Positions 6,327 to 13,062 of a stretch of DNA of 15,022 bases are shown here, in pieces (the stretch's first letter is position 1; each line of letters opens with the position of its first letter). Location: positions 1-15,022 of the forward strand of contig CABUQI010000018.1 of assembly GCA_902493545.1 (NCBI GenBank). The letters run 5' to 3'. The DNA comes from an uncultured Collinsella sp. Lineage in GTDB: Bacteria > Actinomycetota > Coriobacteriia > Coriobacteriales > Coriobacteriaceae. The position numbers were made by a program, and so were the translations under genes. The notes under the pieces are model-generated. The model did no database searches, had not been told where the DNA came from, and saw only the letters and a program-made list of their open reading frames with translations.

Positions 6327-7031
6327 GTGGGCATCAAGAAGAAGATCAAAAAGGAGCTTATCGGCACTTCCGATTACCCGTCGAATAAGATCTTTACGAT
6401 CTCCAATTTCATCACCTTTACGCGCCTGGTCCTCACGCTCGTCTTCCTGTACCTGTTTGTGACGGACAACAACCGTGTCGTCGCCATTGTCATCTATGCC
6501 ATCGCGGCCTCCACCGACTGGATGGACGGTCAGATTGCCCGCATGACCAAAACGGTCTCGTGGCTCGGCAAGGTTATGGACCCCATCTGCGACCGTGCGC
6601 TGCTGTTTACCGGCGTGTTGGGCCTGGTAGTCCGCGGCGAGCTTCCCATCTGGGTCTGTGTGGTCATTATCGGCCGCGATGTTTACTTAGGGATCGGATC
6701 GCTCATCGTGCGCCATTATCACCGTCGTCCCATTGATGTCGTCTTTCCCGGAAAAATTGCCACGGCGCTGCTCATGACCGGCTTCTCGCTCATGCTGCTG
6801 GGCTTTCCCGTCGTGGACGGCTGGCATCTGCTGCCCGCCACGCTCACGGCATTCCCGGGCCTCAACGGCAGCTCGGTGCCCCTCGGCATCTTCTTTGTGT
6901 ACGGCGGCGTGATCTTCTCCATGCTCACCGCTGTCATCTATTCCATTAAGGGAGGGGCGGCCATTAAACAGGCCATCGCGCATCCCGAGGACGAGGACAC
7001 CGACTTTCTCAACCCCGAAATCGAAGACTGA
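6327..7031 (+). CDS. pgsA: CDP-alcohol phosphatidyltransferase (PgsA-type phospholipid synthase)
   Basis: 234 residues from GTG 6327, with GCGGGGGAG just upstream; the longer frame from 6192 lacks a ribosome site. The active-site motif of the family is complete: D64-WM-D67-G68-QI-A71-R72, eight residues, G81-KVM-D85-PIC-D89. Several hydrophobic helices span the rest. The enzyme transfers a phosphatidyl group from CDP-diacylglycerol to an alcohol at the inner face of the membrane. The usual call is glycerol-3-phosphate as acceptor (phosphatidylglycerol-phosphate synthesis), but inositol-type acceptors occur in actinobacteria and cannot be excluded. It is followed after 65 bases by a GarA-like FHA gene and a MerR gene, a grouping like Mycobacterium Rv1822 (pgsA2), Rv1827 (garA) and Rv1828. 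The tail is acidic (DEDTDFLNPEIED). Confidence 0.88.
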   Translation: MGIKKKIKKELIGTSDYPSNKIFTISNFITFTRLVLTLVFLYLFVTDNNRVVAIVIYAIAASTDWMDGQIARMTKTVSWLGKVMDPICDRALLFTGVLGLVVRGELPIWVCVVIIGRDVYLGIGSLIVRHYHRRPIDVVFPGKIATALLMTGFSLMLLGFPVVDGWHLLPATLTAFPGLNGSSVPLGIFFVYGGVIFSMLTAVIYSIKGGAAIKQAIAHPEDEDTDFLNPEIED

Positions 7032-7096
7032 TTCATTGGGGTATGATTACGTACGGTTCATTCTTTGCGGCGTGGCCGCGTTAGATAGGGGTTGTC

Positions 7097-7531
7097 ATGG
7101 ACAACAAGGTTAACAATATGCCTCAGAACGATAAGACTGCGGACGCTACCTGCGTTTTCCGCGTTCCTTCGAGCGATGTCACCGTTCCCGACCTTATGGC
7201 CAACGTGCGCATCACCGCTCCTGTTCTGTCCATCGTCAAGGGACCGCAGACCGGAGCTGCCTTTGAGCTCGAGGACGACGTGACCACCATCGGCCGCGAT
7301 CCCGCGAACGGCATCTTCCTCAACGACATGACCGTCTCGCGCAGCCACGCACGCATTATTCGTGAGGGCTTGGGCGCCCGTATTGAGGATCTGGGCTCGC
7401 TCAACGGCACCTGGGTTGACGGCGCCATCGTCAACGGTGCTCCGCTGCACGACGGCTCTTCCGTTCAGATCGGTACGTTCACGCTCATCTACCACGAGAG
7501 CACGCCGGAGCGCATCGAAACCGGTGAGTAG
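7097..7531 (+). CDS. garA: GarA-like FHA-domain protein
   Basis: 144 residues from ATG 7097 (AGGGG upstream). Residues 44-133 form an FHA domain with the phosphothreonine-binding set intact: G66-R67, S81 and H84 (SRSH), N103-G104 (SLNGTWV). The N-terminal tail has DATCVFR at 16-22, which lines up with ETTSVFR of actinobacterial GarA/OdhI; there the threonines are phosphorylated by PknB or PknG and the tail then binds its own FHA domain. Only one of the two threonines (T18) is kept here. In relatives, unphosphorylated GarA controls 2-oxoglutarate dehydrogenase, glutamate dehydrogenase and glutamate synthase; whether those targets exist in this organism is unknown. Its stop is 3 bases before the MerR start, so the two are surely co-transcribed. 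Confidence 0.85.
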   Translation: MDNKVNNMPQNDKTADATCVFRVPSSDVTVPDLMANVRITAPVLSIVKGPQTGAAFELEDDVTTIGRDPANGIFLNDMTVSRSHARIIREGLGARIEDLGSLNGTWVDGAIVNGAPLHDGSSVQIGTFTLIYHESTPERIETGE

Positions 7532-7534
7532 GTA

Positions 7535-8419
7535 ATGGCCGAACGAAACTATCTGAGTATCGGCCAAGTCGTCAATCTACTTCGAGGCGCATACCCCGAT
7601 CTATCGAACTCAAAAATTAGATTTCTAGAAGATGAGGGTCTCATCACCCCTCATCGTACGCCTAAGGGGTATCGCCAGTACTCCAAGGAAGACGTTGACC
7701 GTCTCGAGGTCATCCTGCACCTGCAGAAGACCCGCTACATGCCGCTCAACGTCATTAAGCAGCGCTTGGAAAACGCAACGGACCTGTCCACCTTGGCTTA
7801 CGAGGTGGGTCTTCTGTCCGATGTTCCGCTTAAGACGGAGCCCAAGGAGACCAAGCAAAAGCTGCACCCTATCGAGACGATTCCCGACATGCTCGGCGTT
7901 GAGATTTCGTTTATCCGCTCCCTTGCCGAGAACGATCTTATCCGCATCATCAAGAGCCCGCAGAACCGAGAGCTCGTGGATGGCCGAGATTTCCCGATTA
8001 TCCGTTACTGCTCGGAGCTGTCACGCTTCCACATTGAGCCGCGCAACCTGCGTCAGTACGTATCGTCGGCAAACCGCGAGTCTTCGATGTTTGAGCAGGT
8101 TCTCGTGAGCATGCTCGGCATGGATACCTCCGATGACGAGCGCGACGCCAAGCTCGAGCGCGCTTTTAAGAAGCTGCACGACCTCACCGAGGGTGTGCAC
8201 ACCGCGCTTCTTAAGAACCGTGTCTTTGAGTCGCTCAACGCCGTGGTCGAGGACGCTGACATCGATGCACTCGATGAGGAGATCGCGCGTTCCGAATCCA
8301 CCAAGGCTAAAAGCGATGCGACAAGCGTCCCCGCGGTTGCCGCGCACGACGAGTCGCTCGTGCAGCCGTCCAAAGTCGTCGTCCCCTCGCATAGCTCGTC
8401 TGCTAACACGGGCAAATAA
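7535..8419 (+). CDS. MerR-family regulator, Rv1828-like
   Basis: 294 residues from ATG 7535; GAGTAGGTA precedes it, with GGTGAG a little upstream in the end of the FHA gene. Residues 6-75 are a MerR-type winged helix: LSIGQVV, then SKIRFLEDEGLITPHRTPKGYRQY and VDRLEVILHLQ. This wording is typical of the actinobacterial Rv1828/Rv1830 group rather than metal- or drug-sensing MerR proteins. A second region (about 110-200) probably serves dimerisation or a second HTH-like effector part. The tail after 245 is Ser/Ala/Pro-rich and likely disordered. There are no metal-binding cysteines; the single Cys is near residue 154. Coupling to the FHA gene by a 3-base gap mirrors garA-Rv1828 and suggests a shared function in central-metabolism control. 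The DNA target is not known. Confidence 0.85.
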   Translation: MAERNYLSIGQVVNLLRGAYPDLSNSKIRFLEDEGLITPHRTPKGYRQYSKEDVDRLEVILHLQKTRYMPLNVIKQRLENATDLSTLAYEVGLLSDVPLKTEPKETKQKLHPIETIPDMLGVEISFIRSLAENDLIRIIKSPQNRELVDGRDFPIIRYCSELSRFHIEPRNLRQYVSSANRESSMFEQVLVSMLGMDTSDDERDAKLERAFKKLHDLTEGVHTALLKNRVFESLNAVVEDADIDALDEEIARSESTKAKSDATSVPAVAAHDESLVQPSKVVVPSHSSSANTGK

Positions 8420-8454
8420 CCGCCGTTCACCCGGCAATCCATGAAAGGTCACCC

Positions 8455-8985
8455 ATGTACGACTTCGAATCTCATATCGTCGATATCCCCGACTATCCCG
8501 AGCCCGGAGTCGTCTTTAAGGACATCACGCCGCTCTTTGGCAATCCCGAGGCTCTGAAGGCCATGGTCGATGCGCTCGCCGAGCATTTTGCTGGCATGGG
8601 CATTACCAAAGTCGTCGGCCCCGAGGCCCGCGGCTTTATGGTCGGTGTGCCCGTAGCCGTTGCCCTGGGCGCCGGCTTTGTTCCCGCTCGTAAGCCGGGT
8701 AAACTGCCGCGCAAGACGGTGAGCGAGAGCTACGAGCTCGAGTATGGATCGGATTCTATCGAGATCCACGCCGATGCTATCAGCTCTAAAGATACCGTGT
8801 TGATTCTAGACGACTTGGTCGCGACGGGCGGAACCGTCGAGGCAACAGGTAAACTGGTGCGAGATATGGGCGCAAAGCTTGTGGGTTACGGTTGTATCCT
8901 TGAGCTTGCGTTTCTCAACCCGCGCAAGAAGCTCACGCCTTCTAACGAGGACGCTGAGCTCTTTAGCCTGGTAACGGCGGACTAG
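8455..8985 (+). CDS. apt: Adenine phosphoribosyltransferase
   Basis: 176 residues, the normal family length, from ATG 8455 with GAAAGGT upstream. It makes AMP and pyrophosphate from adenine and PRPP in the cytoplasm (purine salvage). The N-terminus has the family segment DYPEPGVVFKDITPLF (13-28). The flexible hood loop is RKPGKLPRKTVSESYELEYG (79-98). The PRPP-binding motif VLILDDLVATGGT lies at 115-127, with both aspartates present. It lies 35 bases after the MerR gene and 32 bases before the hydrolase gene with no terminator in either gap, so it is probably part of the same transcript. Confidence 0.95.
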   Translation: MYDFESHIVDIPDYPEPGVVFKDITPLFGNPEALKAMVDALAEHFAGMGITKVVGPEARGFMVGVPVAVALGAGFVPARKPGKLPRKTVSESYELEYGSDSIEIHADAISSKDTVLILDDLVATGGTVEATGKLVRDMGAKLVGYGCILELAFLNPRKKLTPSNEDAELFSLVTAD

Positions 8986-9017
8986 CCGCTACCCTTAGAT
9001 ACCGGAAAGGAAGCTAC

Positions 9018-10124
9018 ATGCGCACAGCAAATACGCACAGAAACATGGCACGCTGCGCTGCTACGGCAACCCTCGCTTGTGTTTTGGGCCTGGGCCTCGT
9101 GGCTCCGGCCTACGCCGATACCGCATCCGACCTTGCCGCTGCCCGTACCAAGCTTGAACAGATTGGCACCCAAACCCAGCAAATTCACGAAGAACTCTCC
9201 GCGCAGACGCAGGAGCTTGATCAGACTGCAGGCGAGATCACGCAAAAGCAGCAAGAGATTGCGGAGGGTCAGGCAAAGCTTTCGAGCTATGTTGCCGGTG
9301 AGTACAAGACCGGCGGTCTGAGTCTCCTTCAGGTTCTGACGGGCGTCGACGATCTGGGCGACATGCTCAACCGTCTCTTCTACTACGGTAAGGTGTCCGA
9401 CAAACAGGCCCAGACCATTCAGGAGGTCAAGGACCTTAAGCAGCAGCTCACCGATAAGCAGACCGAACAGGAGAAGAACGTCGCCGCGACGCAGAAGAAG
9501 GTCGACGAGCTCAACGCCCAGCAGGCTGAGGCCCAAAGTGTCGTGAACTCCCTGGATTCACAGCTGCAGGCCGAGCTTGCTGCCGAGGCCGAGGCCAACG
9601 CCGCGCTTCAGGCTGGCATCAATGCCAGCACTGCCGAAAAGGCCACGGTGAGCAACGACACTGCAGGTACGACCGAGAACACCCCCACGCCCACACCTGC
9701 TCCCACGCCGCAGCCTTCGACGCCCACTCCTGCTCCCACGCCGCAGCCTTCAACGCCCGCTCCAGCTCCGACGCCTTCCGCACCGAGCCAGTCCGTTGAC
9801 GGTGGTACCGTTGTTTCGCGCGCCTACAGCAAGCTTGGTTGTGCTTATTCCTGGGGCGGCATTGGCCCGAACAGCTTTGACTGCTCCGGCTTTGTAAGCT
9901 ACTGCCTCACCGGTCGTTATTGCCGCCTGGGCACCACTGGTACCTTCATGGGCTGGACCCGTGTGTCCGATCCCCAGCCTGGCGACGTCGTTGTCAACTC
10001 TTACCACACCGGCATCTACATTGGCAACGGCCAGATGATCCATGCTTCCGACTACAGCACGGGCGTTATCATCAGCTCCGTCGCAGCCGGTATGAACAAC
10101 AACTACATCTTCGTACGCTATTAA
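9018..10124 (+). CDS. Secreted NlpC/P60 peptidoglycan hydrolase with coiled coil
   Basis: 368 residues from ATG 9018 (GGAAAGGA upstream). A Sec signal peptide at 1-33 is followed by a likely cleavage AYA|DT. Residues 36-200 are a long Gln/Glu/Ala-rich coiled coil. A Pro/Thr linker (221-257) follows, then an NlpC/P60 domain (262-368) with catalytic C289 (FDCSG), H330 (YHTGIY) and H342 (MIHAS). Enzymes of this kind cleave the D-glutamyl-diamino acid bond of peptidoglycan stems outside the membrane during daughter-cell separation. The coiled coil resembles RipC/CwlO-type hydrolases, which are often held inactive until FtsEX or a partner acts; that link is inference. Four cysteines in the domain (275, 289, 296, 302) are more than usual. 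The linker carries 33-bp DNA repeats. Confidence 0.92.
   Translation: MRTANTHRNMARCAATATLACVLGLGLVAPAYADTASDLAAARTKLEQIGTQTQQIHEELSAQTQELDQTAGEITQKQQEIAEGQAKLSSYVAGEYKTGGLSLLQVLTGVDDLGDMLNRLFYYGKVSDKQAQTIQEVKDLKQQLTDKQTEQEKNVAATQKKVDELNAQQAEAQSVVNSLDSQLQAELAAEAEANAALQAGINASTAEKATVSNDTAGTTENTPTPTPAPTPQPSTPTPAPTPQPSTPAPAPTPSAPSQSVDGGTVVSRAYSKLGCAYSWGGIGPNSFDCSGFVSYCLTGRYCRLGTTGTFMGWTRVSDPQPGDVVVNSYHTGIYIGNGQMIHASDYSTGVIISSVAAGMNNNYIFVRY
9687..9752 (+). repeat. Two 33-bp tandem repeats in the hydrolase linker
   Basis: Units 9687-9719 and 9720-9752 differ by a base or two and encode the 11-residue unit TPTPAPTPQPS. A degenerate third unit follows. Repeat number could vary between strains, changing the reach of the catalytic domain without breaking the frame. 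Confidence 0.85.
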
Positions 10125-10147
10125 TTTATTACTACAGCGAACGAACG

Positions 10148-10184
10148 TGGGCCTCGCGATCTTGAGTCACGAGGCCCATTCTTT
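10148..10184 (+). terminator. Rho-independent terminator after the NlpC/P60 gene
   Basis: TGGGCCTCG and CGAGGCCCA pair around a 13-base loop and are followed by TTCTTT. It is the first terminator seen after 6290 and probably closes the pgsA-to-hydrolase transcript. Confidence 0.85.
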
Positions 10185-10210
10185 ATACCCTACCGTTTGC
10201 CATAAGATCA

Positions 10211-10247
10211 GGATGGCTATCTAGTATTCAAAACTAGATAGCCATCC
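10211..10247. promoter_or_regulatory. Large perfect inverted repeat upstream of degV, candidate operator
   Basis: GGATGGCTATCTAGT (10211-10225) and ACTAGATAGCCATCC (10233-10247) are perfect 15-bp arms around a 7-base spacer. The right arm runs into the -35 position. Part of the left arm (GATGGCTAT) recurs at 10261-10269 over the -10 region. The 12-mer CAAAACTAGATA (10229-10240) recurs in the promoter of the DUF1836 regulator gene. Confidence 0.65.
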
Positions 10248-10287
10248 AATCAATCAAAAAGATGGCTATAATTGTTGGGGAACAATT
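10244..10287 (+). promoter_or_regulatory. Promoter of degV with a second palindrome
   Basis: TATAAT at 10267-10272, with ATCCAA 17 bases upstream (10244-10249). That is a poor -35 box, as expected where a regulator helps or blocks polymerase. AATTGTT-GGGG-AACAATT (10270-10287) is a second inverted repeat overlapping the -10 box and the start of the transcript. The ribosome site AGAAAGGA follows. Confidence 0.6.
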
Positions 10288-10301
10288 AGAAAGGACCCTC
10301 A

Positions 10302-11168
10302 ATGAGCTGGGCACTTATCTCCGATTCGAGCTGCAATCTTCGCGATTGGCAACCAACCGCACCTCATACCACCTTTGCATTTGCACCCCTTAAGATCCGA
10401 GTGGGGGAGCGCGAATTTGTCGACGACCTCTCGCTCGATGTTCACGAGCTTAATAGCGCCGTGCAGGCGGAGTCGAGCGCTTCTTCGAGCGCCTGTCCAA
10501 ACGTAGGGGAGTGGGCTGAACTCTTTGGGCTTGCCGACAAGACGATCTGCATGCCCATCTCGGAGGGCGTCTCGGGAAGCTACAATGCCGCGGCCACGGC
10601 ACGCGATATGGTACTTGCCGAGGAGCCCAACCGCCAGATTCATTTGGTCAACTCACGAGCCGCAGGTGGCAAAATGGATCTGATCTTCCTGCTGTTCGAC
10701 CGCTATCTTGCAAGCAACCCGGATACCTCCTTTGAGGACGCCTGCGCTTACTTCGATAGCTTGGAGCAGAACAGCAAGATTCTCTTTAGCCTGTGCAATT
10801 ACGAAAACCTTGCGAAGGCCGGACGTATCCCTAAGGCGGCCGGCGTTATTGCCAATAAGCTCAATATCCGCATTTTGGGCACGGCGAGCGAAGCGGGCAA
10901 AATTGAACTCGTTGGGCACACGCGTGGCGAAAAGAAGATGCTCACCAAGATTGTCGACACCATGGAGGCCGAGGGCTTCACGGGCGGCGAGGTCATCATC
11001 GATCACGTTGAGAACGAAGCTGGAGCCCAGGCGCTTGCTGACCGCATTGTCGAGCATTGGCCTGGCTCCAAGACGATTGTCATGCCCTGCAACGGCCTAG
11101 ATTCCTATTACGCCGAGATGCACGGTCTCATCATCGGCTACGGCATGGGCGTGGCTTCGGGCCGATAA
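10302..11168 (+). CDS. degV: DegV-family fatty-acid-binding protein (FakB-like)
   Basis: 288 residues from ATG 10302, the normal family length. Motifs in order: SDSSCNL (7-13) near the N-terminus, SSSACPNVGEW (61-71) in the place of the usual TSQPS-type lipid-contact segment, and ISEGVSGSYNAA (86-97), whose serines hold the fatty-acid carboxylate. The C-terminal lobe has the family's late glycine-rich segment (GLIIGYGMGV). Members bind free fatty acid in the cytoplasm and present it to the kinase FakA for phosphorylation and use in phospholipids; FakA is not in this window. It is transcribed alone: terminators on both sides and an elaborate operator in front. It converges on the DUF1836 regulator gene, with which it shares a promoter motif. 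Confidence 0.9.
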   Translation: MSWALISDSSCNLRDWQPTAPHTTFAFAPLKIRVGEREFVDDLSLDVHELNSAVQAESSASSSACPNVGEWAELFGLADKTICMPISEGVSGSYNAAATARDMVLAEEPNRQIHLVNSRAAGGKMDLIFLLFDRYLASNPDTSFEDACAYFDSLEQNSKILFSLCNYENLAKAGRIPKAAGVIANKLNIRILGTASEAGKIELVGHTRGEKKMLTKIVDTMEAEGFTGGEVIIDHVENEAGAQALADRIVEHWPGSKTIVMPCNGLDSYYAEMHGLIIGYGMGVASGR

Positions 11169-11187
11169 TGTCCAGCTTGACAAACGC

Positions 11188-11228
11188 ACGGGCGGGATAA
11201 GGGGCCAGTGGCCCTTTATCCCGCCCGT
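11188..11228. terminator. Strong bidirectional hairpin between degV and the DUF1836 gene
   Basis: A 19-bp stem with one G-U position (ACGGGCGGGATAA... / ...TTTATCCCGCCCGT) and a 3-base loop, 19 bases after the degV stop and 12 bases past the stop of the convergent gene. It is well placed to terminate both. Confidence 0.85.
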
Positions 11229-11240
11229 CTTATACCTCGG

Positions 11241-11852
11241 TTAGCTATTAAACCCATTGAACTTGAGGTAGCTCATCAGGTACGCCTTCGAAACGAAGGA
11301 CGATACCGCACTGCGTACGAGCAGCGATTCGCGCGTAACCTGATGTGCGGTATCGGGTACGGGAGTCTGCTCGACGGAAAACGCCGCACGAATCGATGCC
11401 TCAAGTTGATCGACTACATAATCGAAAGCCGTTGGAGCGTCGTAGCTCAAGCGCTGAATATTAAAAAGTGCCTGAACCGCAGCGATGGGCAGTACCTGCT
11501 TAAAGATACAAATGGCGATGAGACGCGCAATCTGCTCACGGCCATACTGTTTTTTAACCGGAGCAGGAACGAGGCCGACCTTCACGTAGTTATTGATCAT
11601 CGATGGCGTGATAACGGGCTGCTCTACGCAAATCGAAAGCGGCTCCATCCACAGCGCAACATATTCAATAACCTGATCGCGATAGAGCGTTACGTTGGGC
11701 AGCTGGTCATAGCGTGGCAAGCTCAACGCGTTGAGTTTTCCCACCATATCGGACTGAATAAATGCATCCGGCAGCACCGTCGGTTGAATATCCTCCGGCT
11801 TAATGCTGACCGATGTATCGGACATCGGGATAACATGTTTGACGTGGTTCAT
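11241..11852 (-). CDS. DUF1836 domain regulator (MerR-like helix-turn-helix)
   Basis: 203 residues from ATG 11852, chosen for CGGAGG 5 bases upstream; the frame is open further up to 12014 but crosses the trxB terminator and this gene's promoter. DUF1836 spans about 44-135: LPRYDQLPNVTLYRDQVIEY, then VITPSMINNYVKVGLVPAPV with a HTH-like shape, then YGREQIARLIAICIFKQVLP. The family is thought to bind DNA; its targets are poorly known. The tail (150-203) is unassigned. A 12-mer in its promoter (11891-11902) recurs inside the operator of the convergent degV gene, so it may control itself and degV. That regulatory link is inference from shared sequence. Confidence 0.85.
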   Translation of the reverse strand: MNHVKHVIPMSDTSVSIKPEDIQPTVLPDAFIQSDMVGKLNALSLPRYDQLPNVTLYRDQVIEYVALWMEPLSICVEQPVITPSMINNYVKVGLVPAPVKKQYGREQIARLIAICIFKQVLPIAAVQALFNIQRLSYDAPTAFDYVVDQLEASIRAAFSVEQTPVPDTAHQVTRESLLVRSAVSSFVSKAYLMSYLKFNGFNS

Positions 11853-11876
11853 CAGAGGCCTCCGTTCGTTTTCTAT

Positions 11877-11908
11877 ATTGTATTCTAGGTTATCTAGTTT
11901 TGGATACC
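11877..11908 (-). promoter_or_regulatory. Promoter of the DUF1836 gene with shared motif
   Basis: On the minus strand ATCCAA (11905-11900), a 17-base spacer and TACAAT (11882-11877): the same -35 sequence and spacing as the degV promoter. The spacer contains most of CAAAACTAGATA (11902-11891), which is identical to part of the degV operator. An imperfect inverted repeat (GGTTATC / GGATACC type) covers 11888-11908. Confidence 0.6.
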
Positions 11909-11920
11909 ACATAGCAGCCA

Positions 11921-11966
11921 AGTAAAAGTGGTTGGACTGCACATTGATGCACCGCCCAACCACTTT
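11921..11966 (-). terminator. Rho-independent terminator of trxB
   Basis: On the minus strand AAAGTGGTTGG and CCAACCACTTT (11-bp arms, 20-base loop with further pairing) are followed by TTTTACTT. It lies about 40 bases past the trxB stop and separates it from the DUF1836 gene. Confidence 0.85.
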
Positions 11967-12006
11967 GTTAAAAGATAGCAACCTTACATAAGATATATTA
12001 TCGTAC

Positions 12007-12945
12007 TTATCCACGGAGAAATGCGTATGCGCTGGTTGCCGCTATGGCTCCATCAGAAACGGCGGTCACAACTTGGCGTAAACGCTTGGAACGGATATCG
12101 CCAGCGGCAAATAGACCTGGCGTGCGGGTCGCCATGGATTCATCAGTCAAAATGCCGCCATCAGGCGCCAGATCGACTAGATGCTCAACAAGCTCGGTAT
12201 GGGGTTGCGTTCCGGTAAAGACAAAGATACCAAACGAGCCAGGGACAAATGACTCAGTGTGAGTTTTCCCGGATGCATTGTCCTTAAAGGTGATCGTCGT
12301 TGGCATGGCTTCGCCCGAGAGCTCCACAATACTAGTTTGGTACCTAACTGTAATATTGTCCTTTGCGAGTACTTTCTGAACAACACCATCGGGCGCACGG
12401 AACTGGTCGCGGCGCAGCACGATGGTCACACTGCTGGCAATGTCAGCCAGGAACAGCGCCTCTTCGCATGCCGAATTGCCACCACCGATTACAAAAACCT
12501 GCTTGCCACGGAAAAACATGCCGTCACATGTTGCGCAATATGAAACGCCACGACCGCGATACGTATCCTCGCCTGCGAAACCTGTCGGACGCGGCGTGGC
12601 ACCCATGCAAGCGATAACGCTCGAGGCCAGCGTATCGCCCATATCGTGATGCACCGTAAACAACGCTGCATCGGCATCGTAATCGATACCCGTAACCATG
12701 CTCCATGTAACCTGTGCTCCCAGGCCCTCTGCATGCTGCTGAAAACGCTCGCCGAGTTCGGCGCCACTCAAGAGCGGAATACCCGGATAGTTCTCGACCT
12801 CATTGGTTGTGGCGATCTGCCCTCCCGACATGCCCTGTTCAATCACGGTCGTCGTTAGGTTGGAGCGTGCAGCGTAAATGGCGGCAGCATAGCCCGCGGG
12901 GCCGCCACCGATAATAGCAACATCGATCGGCTGATGGGTAGTCAT
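12007..12945 (-). CDS. trxB: Thioredoxin reductase
   Basis: 312 residues from ATG 12945, with AGGAGG 7 bases upstream; the open frame extends to 13020 but lacks a start signal. It reduces thioredoxin with NADPH through FAD and a redox disulfide. FAD motif GGGPAG lies at 13-18; the redox pair CATC at 137-140 (VSYCATCDG); the NADPH fold GGGNSA at 154-159 with LRRDQFRA at 177-184, where the arginines fit NADPH preference; and the C-terminal FAD motif AAGDIRSKRLRQVVTAVSDGA at about 280-300. Length and layout match low-molecular-weight TrxB. Thioredoxin itself is not in the window. It is a single-gene unit: divergent from the glycosyltransferase gene and closed by its own terminator. Confidence 0.95.
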   Translation of the reverse strand: MTTHQPIDVAIIGGGPAGYAAAIYAARSNLTTTVIEQGMSGGQIATTNEVENYPGIPLLSGAELGERFQQHAEGLGAQVTWSMVTGIDYDADAALFTVHHDMGDTLASSVIACMGATPRPTGFAGEDTYRGRGVSYCATCDGMFFRGKQVFVIGGGNSACEEALFLADIASSVTIVLRRDQFRAPDGVVQKVLAKDNITVRYQTSIVELSGEAMPTTITFKDNASGKTHTESFVPGSFGIFVFTGTQPHTELVEHLVDLAPDGGILTDESMATRTPGLFAAGDIRSKRLRQVVTAVSDGAIAATSAYAFLRG

Positions 12946-13062
12946 GAAGAGACCTCCTGTCGAAAGATTGGCGTTCTTTGCGCTCATACCCAAATTTACG
13001 TGAACATGACACTCATGCACTACAATGATAAATCGCGTATCAAAGCTGAAGGGGAGTTATCG
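12946..13062. promoter_or_regulatory. Divergent promoter region of trxB and the glycosyltransferase gene
   Basis: 117 bases serve both genes. TACAAT at 13021-13026 is a likely -10 box for the plus-strand gene; its -35 box is weak. No clear pair is seen for trxB. The ribosome sites AGGAGG (trxB) and AAGGGGAG (glycosyltransferase) are evident. Confidence 0.4.

Noticed and set aside
11853..12014. Longer start for the DUF1836 protein at 12014
   Set aside because: The extension crosses the trxB terminator and the gene's own promoter; ATG 11852 has a good ribosome site.
12934..13062. Longer start for the glycosyltransferase at 12934
   Set aside because: It overlaps the start of the divergent trxB gene; ATG 13063 has GGGGAG at proper spacing.
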